A stretch of 21,669 bases of DNA from Limnoraphis robusta CS-951 (GTDB lineage Bacteria > Cyanobacteriota > Cyanobacteriia > Cyanobacteriales > Microcoleaceae): NCBI RefSeq assembly GCF_000972705.2, contig NZ_LATL02000237.1:1-21669 (forward strand), given 5' to 3'. Positions 15,237-21,669 of the stretch are shown piece after piece. The translations under genes and the position numbers were made by a program. Under the pieces are notes generated by a model that was given only the letters and a program-made list of their open reading frames with translations, had not been told where the DNA came from and searched no databases. Every line of letters begins with the position of its first letter. The first letter of the stretch is position 1.

Positions 15237-18200
15237 CTAACTGGGAATCTGGTTTGAGAATGGGTTGTGAAATATCTCTATTGTTGTCATAAAAGATAAC
15301 AAAGAAGCAGCAGATCTCAGGTTAAAAAAAAATTTTTTCCGCAAATTTTCTTCCCATGTTACTGTTCTTTGTTGGTAGTCTTCGCGATCTGAAGGATAAA
15401 TTGGGGGAACACGAACATGAAGCGATCGCGCTAATAGCAACCAGCGTTCATCTGCTGTCACATAACCAATTTCTACTAGATAATCGCGATCGCTCATCTG
15501 TACGGGAATATGCCACTCACGAGCGAGTTCATCGCACTGATAAAACTCTACACTATGAGGGTTTTGAGTATTGAGATCAATCTCTGTCACGTCACAAACC
15601 CGGAAAGCAAGTTGTTTTCCCCCTTGTTGGCGCAATTTTTCTCGATCTTCATTGGGAATATCCCAATACACATAAATCCAATTTGGATCAATGGGTAACA
15701 AAACAATTTTTGTTTCGCCATAACCTCCCGGTAAACTCGGCAACCCTTGATCAACTGCTGCTAGTTGTTCGCTTGTTTCTGACTGTCCTAAATTAAATTT
15801 AGTTGCTGCAATATTTGATTGAGTCCGTTCCTCTGAGAAGGGTTCTTCAATCATTTGATTCGCCGCTTGGGAAGTCTCCTCAACTGAGGTTACAGCTTTT
15901 GAAGTTTGTTCTAACTGAGGGGTTTCTACTGCTGATTTCTCAATTTTGTTAACTGACTCACTGGGTTTTACTGTTGGAAAGGTTGGATTTTGTTGCTTTG
16001 CAACTTGAACTGTTTCGCTTAAGGTAATCTTGTCTTCTGATACTGGAGTTTCAACGGAGATAGACGGCGGTTCAATCAGCGTTGCTTCTTCTGTTGAAAT
16101 CGCTTCTAAATCTGATTGAATTTGGGGGGGTTCAACATCAGCAATAGTCTCTGTTTGTTCTGCGTTTGTTTCGGGTTGCTGTTCATCAGTTGTTTCTGAG
16201 GGTTCGTCTTCATCAGAAACCTCGGTTTGATCAGTGGGTTCTGGGGGTTCTTCAGGCCAGGGAAAATCCCAAGGAAAATGAATATAAGTTGAACGAATTA
16301 ACTTTAACCAACGTCCTTCTTCTGTAACGTAGCCAATTTCAACGATATAATCGCGTTCCTTCATCGGAACAGGAATGTACAACTCTTTGGCTGACTCCTC
16401 ACATTCATACTCTCGTAAGCTGTGAGGCTTTTGAACATCCATATCGATAAAGGTGACATCATACAGACGCAGTGCAAACTGTTGTCCTCCTTTTTGGCGG
16501 AGTTGCTGTCTATCTTCACTAACCACATTCCAATAAGCATGGACGTTTTCTGGATCATGCAGTTCGAGAACTATCCAGCTTTCGTGATCAAATCGAGAAG
16601 ATTCTTCTTCTGAAGCCACTTCAACGGAATCACTCGTCTCGGCGACACTTGAAGCAACTTCTAAATGTTTGGGTTGCTCTGATAAATCGCCAACTGTCTC
16701 TATCTCTGGCTGAGATGTTTCTGTCTGTTGTTGAGGAATATCAGCTTTTAAACTGATTGTATCTTTTGTTGTCAGGTTGATCTGTTGTTCGTCATCTAAG
16801 GCTGAATCTGAACTTTCGTTAATTCCTGGAAAAGCCATTCCTGCTGTTGCTCCACCAATGAGCGTCGAACGATCTGCTGTTGAGTCTAGGGTATCAGAAG
16901 TTGTTGCACTGATGTTGTCGTTTTCTGGGTTTATTTTTTCCGGTTCTACAGGTTGATCGATCACGGTGTCTGTTGCGGTTTGTATTTCACCCGCTTCTTG
17001 AGATAGGCTCGTCCTGTCTAGAACGTCTTCTATAATACTGGCAACCAGGGCTTCTGTTAACGCCACATCTTGGACTTCTGTTGAACCCTGAGTCGGTATT
17101 TCTTCGTCATCAGAAAGGTTGATGATCAGATCTTGATCTGAGGCTTCTTCTTCTTGAGATTGAACCTTGATTTCTTCCGACAAGTTTACAGTCTCCGCGA
17201 TCGCAGAAGTATCTTTGAGTTGTTCAGAGGTTCTCAATTCGATTTCTATTTCAGGTTCCTGGGTTTCGGCGGTGACTTCTTCTGTCTTTGAATCTGATAA
17301 TATTGTTTGTTGTACTTTTGGGGTTAGTTGTCGTTGCTCGTCTTCATCAATAACAGATTCTGTTGCTCCTGAATCAATTGCGTCTAGTTCTCGTTGTTGT
17401 GAGCTAATCAGTTGAGAGTTTTCATCTCTTCCATTTCTATGAGCTATCGATTCATCTTCCTCTTGGTCTGACAAACTTGTTTCTTCTAACCAGTAATCTT
17501 CCGAAATTTCCTCGTTTACATTGACTGTTTCTTCCTCAGTTTCTGCCTCTGAAACCCTTGTTGATTCTAATGAATAATCTTCTGAAATTATCGGCTCATT
17601 TTCCGTTTCTTCCTGAGTTTCTGCCTCTGAAACCCTTGTTGCTTCTATCGAATAATCTTCTGAAATTATCGGCTCATTTTCCGTTTCTTCCTGAGTTTCT
17701 GCCTCTGAAACCCTTGTTGATTCTATCGAATAATCTTCCGAAATTATCGGCTCATTTTCTGTTTCTTCCTGAGTTTCTGCCTCTGAAACCCTTGTTGATT
17801 CTATCGAATAATCTTCCGAAATTATCGGCGCATTTTCTGTTTCTTCCTGAGTTTCTGCCTCTGACACCCTTGTTGATTCTAACGAATAATCTTCCGAAAT
17901 CACTTCATCTATTACTTCTGTTGAGTCAGTCACTTGAACAATTTCTTCCCTCGTCTCAACATCAGAAATTATTGATTCTTCGTTTGAATAGTCTTCTGAT
18001 ATCTCCTGAGTAATGTTTTCTGTCTCATTTATAAATAATGCTTCGGAGTCAGTCAGTTGAACTGTTTCTTCTCTTCTGGTATTATGAGCAATCGGCTGTT
18101 CTATCTCGTTTTCTGAGACAACTGTCGGTTCTAAGGAAGAAGATTCATCTGAAAGCGTTTCATCTGGAGAGTTTGGCGTCAATATTTCTGAAGTTGGCTG

Positions 18201-18806
18201 TGTCGAAATTTCTTCCTCAATAGAACCCACTTGAGTCACTAAAGCTGGAGTCGTTGGGACTGTTGTAGAATCAGAAGTTATTGAAGTCTTATCTTCAGGT
18301 TCTGGAGTCACAGCTAAACTGCGATCGTTTTCGCTCTGAGGTTGAGATTTTGAGGAACGATCTCTGAGTCTCCAAGCTGAAAATAAACCCAACAGAATTA
18401 AAATAGGAACTAATCCCCACAACAAAACCGGCACCTCTGAAACCTGAGAGTTTGCTGGATCTTGATCAATTTGAGGTGATGTCTCTGTTGTTGGGGTTGG
18501 CTGCTGGGAAATAATCTGTGTAGATGTAGTGTTGCTTTCCGAGATGATTAGAGTTTGGATCTCTGGACTCATCGCTATTGTTTCGATAGCGATCGCAGAA
18601 CTTGCAGTCAGTTGTTGTCTAATCGCCGTGAAAAGAACTGTTGTCTCTACTGGCGGAACTGGAGTTGAAGGAAGAAACCCTAAGAAAGCTTGCGGAGTCA
18701 AAGCGAGGGTTTGATCGGATAACTCAGCAAAGCCAGGAAGCCGGGAGAATGGAAATTGTAAAATCTCCTCAGCGTTTAGTTTCAGGGTGGGATGGATAAC
18801 CGCCAT
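15237..18806 (-). CDS. Large acidic membrane-anchored protein with two DUF4912 domains
   Basis: 1189 residues from the ATG at 18806; a GTG at 18830 would add 8, and neither has a clear SD. The order is: an N-terminal region of about 125 residues; one transmembrane segment (about 126-148, LLWGLVPILILLGLFSAW) followed by RLRDRS; a very long Glu/Ser/Thr-rich disordered stretch (about 150-735) containing five 26-residue tandem repeats; DUF4912 domain 1 (about 738-857, with HAYWNVV and RLYDVT); a second acidic linker; DUF4912 domain 2 (about 1027-1145, with YVYWDIP and RVCDVT); and a short basic tail. The two domains share the pattern YW-x2-(P/V)-(N/S)-EDR and DY-(I/L)-VEIGYVT, so they arose by duplication. 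Function is unknown. The architecture suggests a tethered binding module on a flexible arm. It is monocistronic, with its own terminator. Confidence 0.85.
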   Translation of the reverse strand: MAVIHPTLKLNAEEILQFPFSRLPGFAELSDQTLALTPQAFLGFLPSTPVPPVETTVLFTAIRQQLTASSAIAIETIAMSPEIQTLIISESNTTSTQIISQQPTPTTETSPQIDQDPANSQVSEVPVLLWGLVPILILLGLFSAWRLRDRSSKSQPQSENDRSLAVTPEPEDKTSITSDSTTVPTTPALVTQVGSIEEEISTQPTSEILTPNSPDETLSDESSSLEPTVVSENEIEQPIAHNTRREETVQLTDSEALFINETENITQEISEDYSNEESIISDVETREEIVQVTDSTEVIDEVISEDYSLESTRVSEAETQEETENAPIISEDYSIESTRVSEAETQEETENEPIISEDYSIESTRVSEAETQEETENEPIISEDYSIEATRVSEAETQEETENEPIISEDYSLESTRVSEAETEEETVNVNEEISEDYWLEETSLSDQEEDESIAHRNGRDENSQLISSQQRELDAIDSGATESVIDEDEQRQLTPKVQQTILSDSKTEEVTAETQEPEIEIELRTSEQLKDTSAIAETVNLSEEIKVQSQEEEASDQDLIINLSDDEEIPTQGSTEVQDVALTEALVASIIEDVLDRTSLSQEAGEIQTATDTVIDQPVEPEKINPENDNISATTSDTLDSTADRSTLIGGATAGMAFPGINESSDSALDDEQQINLTTKDTISLKADIPQQQTETSQPEIETVGDLSEQPKHLEVASSVAETSDSVEVASEEESSRFDHESWIVLELHDPENVHAYWNVVSEDRQQLRQKGGQQFALRLYDVTFIDMDVQKPHSLREYECEESAKELYIPVPMKERDYIVEIGYVTEEGRWLKLIRSTYIHFPWDFPWPEEPPEPTDQTEVSDEDEPSETTDEQQPETNAEQTETIADVEPPQIQSDLEAISTEEATLIEPPSISVETPVSEDKITLSETVQVAKQQNPTFPTVKPSESVNKIEKSAVETPQLEQTSKAVTSVEETSQAANQMIEEPFSEERTQSNIAATKFNLGQSETSEQLAAVDQGLPSLPGGYGETKIVLLPIDPNWIYVYWDIPNEDREKLRQQGGKQLAFRVCDVTEIDLNTQNPHSVEFYQCDELAREWHIPVQMSDRDYLVEIGYVTADERWLLLARSLHVRVPPIYPSDREDYQQRTVTWEENLRKKFFFNLRSAASLLSFMTTIEIFHNPFSNQIPS
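17505..17894 (-). repeat. Five 78-bp in-frame tandem repeats inside the DUF4912 gene
   Basis: The anchor GCCTCTGA recurs at 17545, 17623, 17701, 17779 and 17857, an exact 78-bp period. It encodes five copies of EDYS(I/L)E(S/A)TRVSEAETQEE-type 26-mers; further decayed copies flank both sides (EDYSNEES, EDYWLEETS). Copies differ by few bases, so copy number probably varies between strains. Confidence 0.95.
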
Positions 18807-18830
18807 TGGGTCTAAGCCGTCAAGCTGCAC

Positions 18831-19181
18831 TGTTTTTCTGTGAGAAACGGTTTTGGGTGGGAGTAATGACGTGAAAGAATCTGAGTGGTTTTTGGTTTTA
18901 GGAAAGATTTTTCTAGAATCTTAACTAAGACGCTACATGATTATACACCCCAATCCGTAAATTGGGGTGCTGAGTTGATAACTTTTATTTAGATTCGCTG
19001 TGCAGACTCGCTGCGGTGAGCCTGTTGTTGGTGAGTCTCGGGTCTGAAGTCCTTTTAATATTTCTTAAACAATTCAAGAACCCTCACTAACACAAGTGAA
19101 CACGAGCGAAGATTCCATCGTGTAAATCCCTAAACTTCAAGAAACATCTCGCTAATGAATTTTAGTAGAGTTTTACAACTT
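18831..19181. other. Spacer with hairpin upstream of the DUF4912 gene
   Basis: About 350 bp without a gene. It holds a perfect 9-bp hairpin at 18946-18969 (listed separately) and a segment near 19000-19040 with GACTCGCTGCGGTGAG and GGTGAGTCTCG, which are partly inverted. The promoter of the DUF4912 gene must lie here. Confidence 0.4.
18946..18969. repeat. Perfect palindrome CACCCCAAT / ATTGGGGTG
   Basis: A 9-bp perfect stem with a 6-nt loop (CCGTAA). It is followed by CTGAGTTGATAAC rather than a T run, so not an intrinsic terminator. It resembles the subterminal hairpins of IS200/IS605 elements, but no transposase is adjacent. Confidence 0.55.
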
Positions 19182-19487
19182 TTATTCTGATGCTTCTTCG
19201 CTAGAACTTGGAGAAGACTGGTATAAACTATCGAGTTGATTACGAGCTTCTTGTATGGATAAAGATCGCATCACCAGCAAAGGTTCTTTCACGACATGAC
19301 CTGACTCATCTAAAAGTTCAGGATGAGGAACGCCTTGCAGCCAGCCGGAGGAGCTACTACCATAGGAATTTTTAGACATGGGGGAACGCTGAGAGTCCAT
19401 ACCAACAACAATCAAACTGTGAATTAAATTACGCACAGCCAAAAAAGCGAGGATTGTAAAAGCTAGGATGTAAATCAGGTGTAACAT
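19182..19487 (-). CDS. DUF2973-family small membrane protein
   Basis: 101 residues with an excellent SD (AAGGAG, 7-8 nt before the ATG at 19487). One N-terminal transmembrane segment (MLHLIYILAFTILAFLAV, 1-18, continuing to about 28) is followed by a Ser-rich cytoplasmic part with HPELLDESGHVVKEPLLVMRS and IQEARNQLDSLY. This is the pattern of the cyanobacterial DUF2973 family; its function is unknown. It lies 284 bp downstream of the DUF2605 gene on the same strand, a pairing I associate with cyanobacteria, suggesting a shared role. Confidence 0.75.
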   Translation of the reverse strand: MLHLIYILAFTILAFLAVRNLIHSLIVVGMDSQRSPMSKNSYGSSSSGWLQGVPHPELLDESGHVVKEPLLVMRSLSIQEARNQLDSLYQSSPSSSEEASE

Positions 19488-19771
19488 CGTGTTCTCCTTT
19501 GAAGTTATGAGTTTGCACAGAGCAGTAACAAAAATTTTTTAAAATGAATAATCATCAGTAAATCAGAACAGTCTTTCCAGTCGTCAACTTCCATCAGCAC
19601 TACATAGATTTTGACATACTCTTACTCGCAGATAGCGGAGTGGAGTGATCACATCTATTTTACAGAGCAAGCGATAAGACTATTAAATGGGTCACAGTTG
19701 CTCACTGAGGGCGACACTTACTCAGTTTTTTGTCCAAGATCACCAATCTGACGACTTTTTACCGCCTATTC
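19488..19771. other. Spacer between DUF2605 and DUF2973 genes
   Basis: 284 bp without a gene. It contains the IS605-end-like sequence at 19611-19645. The DUF2973 promoter should lie in the AT-rich part near 19520-19560. Confidence 0.35.
19611..19645. mobile_element. Possible solo/decayed IS200/IS605 right end
   Basis: TTGACATACTC followed by a short imperfect hairpin (ACTCGC-AGATA-GCGGAGT). The first 11 bases match the outer edge of the TnpB element at 20517 (TTGACATCCTC) at 10 of 11 positions, and both are followed at once by a hairpin. No transposase or second end is seen nearby. Confidence 0.35.
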
Positions 19772-20101
19772 CTAATTTTCTACACCTTTGGACTGTTCTA
19801 AGCGAAAGCGAGTGCTAACCTGCCAGCATTCTGTTAGAAGTTGATGCCAGGGCATCAATACGCTCATTTCAACACCGACTTGACTATTTGTGGCTTGAAA
19901 CAGGGCTTTAGCCGTCGTCACTTCCTTTTGAGCTTGCTTCACCCGCTCCAGCAAATCGATTTGCTGTTTCTGACTCAGAAAGGGTATGTCTTCTGTTTCA
20001 AACAGGTGACGCGATCGCTCAAACCAATACTGGAAGTCTTCTAACAGGGGTTGCAATATGGTTTTTAGGAGTTCTGGTTCGGGCAGATTGGGACTGAGCA
20101 T
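19772..20101 (-). CDS. DUF2605-family protein
   Basis: A 109-residue soluble, mostly helical protein. The segments PEPELLKTILQPLLEDFQYW (about 7-26), FERSRHLFE and VGVEMSVLMPWHQLLTECWQVSTRFR (about 75-100) match the cyanobacteria-restricted DUF2605 family. The function is unknown. It is full length and read from the ATG at 20101. It lies upstream of the DUF2973 gene on the same strand. Confidence 0.8.
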   Translation of the reverse strand: MLSPNLPEPELLKTILQPLLEDFQYWFERSRHLFETEDIPFLSQKQQIDLLERVKQAQKEVTTAKALFQATNSQVGVEMSVLMPWHQLLTECWQVSTRFRLEQSKGVEN

Positions 20102-20211
20102 GGATCATTATTCTGCGACTTACTAACACCCTATCTTAACACTCTTTAAGTTTTGTAACATTACTTTTAAGAAATCTTTCAGAATAGGGGGAATAGGGGA
20201 CAGGTGACTGG

Positions 20212-20237
20212 TAGGGGGAATTCATCAATTTCCCCTA
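20212..20237. repeat. Hairpin TAGGGGGAA / TTTCCCCTA
   Basis: A 9-bp stem with one G-T wobble and an 8-nt loop in the 231-bp gap between the DUF2605 gene and the small ORF at 20333. Preceding GGGGGAATAGGGGACAGG is a G-rich tandem common in cyanobacterial spacers. No T tract. Confidence 0.5.
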
Positions 20238-20332
20238 CAACTGTCACTGTACAGTTAACTGACTTGAAACCCTTATAACTACGTGACTCACCTTTTACTC
20301 AGACCACAACAAGTTGAGGAATTGAGTAAAAA

Positions 20333-20516
20333 ATGAGTAACACTCCTAACGTCGGTGGAGACGGTGTTTACGAGGGGTATGAGGCACGGTTAAAGCTCAC
20401 AGAGGAGCTTAAGAAATTATGCGATAAGGTCAAGGGTCGTATGCCCAAGGGTATTAGTTTCAAGTTACCAAAAGAGGTAAGGTCTGAGAAATATCGAAGG
20501 TCGAATCAGCAGATAG
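20333..20516 (+). pseudogene. Small gene of unknown function cut by a TnpB element
   Basis: The ATG at 20333 is preceded by GAGGAA about 11 nt upstream. It encodes 61 recognisable host residues (MSNTPNVGGDGVYEGYEARL... to SNQQIV), hydrophilic and lysine-rich with a RMPKGISFKLPKEVR segment. The frame then runs into the mobile-element end at 20517 and continues through it to 20641 only by chance. I do not recognise the family; a small basic DNA- or RNA-associated protein is possible. The missing 3' part should lie beyond the far end of the element, outside the window. Confidence 0.5.
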
Positions 20517-20561
20517 TTGACATCCTCCCCGTCGTAAACAACGGGGATTCCCAGCAGAAGA
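20517..20561 (-). ncRNA. IS200/IS605 right end, putative omega (guide) RNA 3' part
   Basis: Directly after the tnpB stop on its strand comes GAATCCCCGTTGT-TT-ACGACGGGG, then AGGATGTCAA. The hairpin CCCCGT/ACGGGG (20527-20532 and 20541-20546) next to the element edge is the usual right-end structure. In this family the RNA covering the tnpB 3' end and right end guides TnpB, with the guide read from flanking DNA. Here that would be the complement of 20501-20516 (CTATCTGCTGATTCGA). The exact edge is inferred. Confidence 0.55.
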
Positions 20562-21669
20562 CTATTGCAAAATATCAAATATTGATAATTGAACAGGATT
20601 CTCTAGGTGGGTTGACGTTTCACGGGCTGCTGCTTCAATGACCGAAGTCTTATGCCTGCCTCCACATCCGTTTAAAATCTCCGAGTGTCCCCCGGCGACC
20701 AAAATATTGACGGCAGCATTACCGTCTCTGTCGTGAACTGTACCACAGTTCAAACAAGTCCATTCCCGAATAGAAAGATCTAATTTACCACCTTTAAAGC
20801 CGCAGCACGAACATTTTTGAGTTGTCGGTTCCCACCGACTTATTACTCGAAATTCTCGGCCATACTTTTCGGCTTTACCTTCAAGAAGAGTTCTAAACTG
20901 TCTCCACCCTAAATCACTAATTGCTTTGGAAAGTTTACGATTTTTGACCATTCCTGACACATTCAAATCTTCCAGAACAATCACTTGGTTTTCGATGATT
21001 ATTCGGGTTGATAACTTGTGCAGAAAGTCTTTGCGGGTGTCCTTCATTCGGGCGTAGAGTTTAGCTTTTCTAACCCTCGCTCGTTCGTATCGCTTAGAAC
21101 CCTTCTGTTTTCGAGAAAGATTGCGGTTAAGTTTTCGCAGTCTTTTTATCCGTTTTTTTAGGGGTTTAGGAGCATCTATTTTCTCTCCTGAACTCAGAAC
21201 AGCAAACATTTTAATGCCCAAGTCTATTCCTATACTATTGGGAGACTTGGGCATTAATTGTTGATTAACCTCAATAACAAAGCTGAGTAAATAACGGTTT
21301 GCGGCATCTTTAATGACTGTAACTGAACTTGGTGAACTGGGTAGAGGTCTTGACCAAATTATCTTGAAATTTCCAATTTTGGCTAAAGATATTTTGTCTC
21401 CATCCAGTTTAAAGCCACCAACTCGAAACCTGGCTGACTGCTTGGCGTTTCGTTTCTTCAACTTAGGCAGTCTAACTTTTCTCCCAAGTCGCGTTCCCTT
21501 ACACGACTTAAAAAAGTTTTGATAAGCCTGTTCTAGATCGTTCAAGGATTGTTGTAAAGGGATATTAGAAACTTCTGATAACCATTCCCGTTCTGCCGTT
21601 TTCTTCGCTTGGGTAATAAACTGCTTTTGGAGTTGAGCATTACTAGGCTTTTTTTGCCCAGTTTTGTAC
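20562..21669 (-). CDS. tnpB: TnpB RNA-guided nuclease of an IS200/IS605-type element (5' end outside window)
   Basis: The frame stays open from the stop at 20562 to the window edge. The TTG at 21545 is not the true start: upstream codons read KTGQKKPSNAQLQKQF and REWLSEVSNIPLQQSL, typical TnpB sequence. Seen in order: N-terminal helix-turn-helix region (partial), RLGRKVRLPKLKKR, RuvC I GIDLGIKMFAVLSSG, the basic LKKRIKRLRKLNRNLSRKQKGSKR, RuvC II VLEDLNVSGM, the zinc finger CSCCG and CLNCG, and RuvC III DRDGNAAVNI. The three catalytic acidic residues and four cysteines are present, so the nuclease looks intact. No tnpA is visible; it may lie beyond the edge, or the element may depend on a partner in trans. 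The insertion cuts the small gene at 20333. Confidence 0.93.
   Translation of the reverse strand, partial: YKTGQKKPSNAQLQKQFITQAKKTAEREWLSEVSNIPLQQSLNDLEQAYQNFFKSCKGTRLGRKVRLPKLKKRNAKQSARFRVGGFKLDGDKISLAKIGNFKIIWSRPLPSSPSSVTVIKDAANRYLLSFVIEVNQQLMPKSPNSIGIDLGIKMFAVLSSGEKIDAPKPLKKRIKRLRKLNRNLSRKQKGSKRYERARVRKAKLYARMKDTRKDFLHKLSTRIIIENQVIVLEDLNVSGMVKNRKLSKAISDLGWRQFRTLLEGKAEKYGREFRVISRWEPTTQKCSCCGFKGGKLDLSIREWTCLNCGTVHDRDGNAAVNILVAGGHSEILNGCGGRHKTSVIEAAARETSTHLENPVQLSIFDILQ

Noticed and set aside
17558..18013. 151-codon plus-strand frame with Leu/Pro-rich repeats
   Set aside because: It is the antisense shadow of the 78-bp in-frame repeats of the DUF4912 gene; the repeat length divisible by 3 keeps the opposite frame open.
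20562..20641. C-terminal part of the small ORF starting at 20333
   Set aside because: It reads through the element end and antisense to tnpB, so it is not original host coding sequence.

Overview
The window looks like chromosomal DNA of a filamentous cyanobacterium of the Oscillatoriales (Planktothrix/Lyngbya/Microcoleus type). The evidence is the cyanobacterial gene content (atpB-atpC, minCDE, a GUN4-fused Ser/Thr kinase, DUF4912, DUF2973 and DUF2605 proteins), many HIP1 palindromes (GCGATCGC, for example near 4228, 9893, 11375, 15423, 18589 and 20011), and typical cyanobacterial dispersed repeats. The genus is an inference; no rRNA or tRNA gene is visible.

Layout. (1) 1-1262 is a repeat island: head-to-tail units of about 103 bp, each with a G/C-run palindrome, and one unit carrying a complete DUF559 (Vsr/PD-(D/E)XK-like) endonuclease gene at 475-858. 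(2) 1289-2734 is a minus-strand Ser/Thr kinase with a zinc ribbon and a C-terminal GUN4 domain. (3) 2839-3680 is decayed DNA: an RTX-repeat gene broken by a TA-flanked miniature element, then hairpin repeats, one of which is split by a 122-bp element with a TAAT duplication. (4) 3681-9072 is housekeeping DNA, all on the minus strand: minC, minD, minE, atpB, atpC and a HAD phosphatase. (5) 9613-11799 is a large plus-strand vanadium haloperoxidase with an RTX tail. (6) 12346-15012 carries, on the plus strand, a ferric-reductase-like membrane protein, a membrane-anchored WD40 propeller and a NADAR-family protein. (7) 15237-18806 is a very long minus-strand DUF4912 protein with a 26-residue tandem repeat, ending at a clear intrinsic terminator. 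(8) 19182-20101 holds the DUF2973 and DUF2605 pair. (9) 20333-21669 is a small gene cut by an IS200/IS605-type element whose TnpB runs off the window.

How the parts work together. minC-minD-minE form the division-site placement system. atpB-atpC encode the beta and epsilon subunits of F1 ATP synthase. The remaining genes are mostly single units separated by noncoding spacers rich in mobile repeats. The least explained structure is the DUF559 island. The gene has inverted copies of the repeat palindrome at both ends. A neighbouring unit keeps the first 32 bp of the gene and the common tail but lacks the 446 bp between them, so it looks like an internal-deletion derivative of the gene-bearing unit. 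That resembles an autonomous element beside its non-autonomous offspring.
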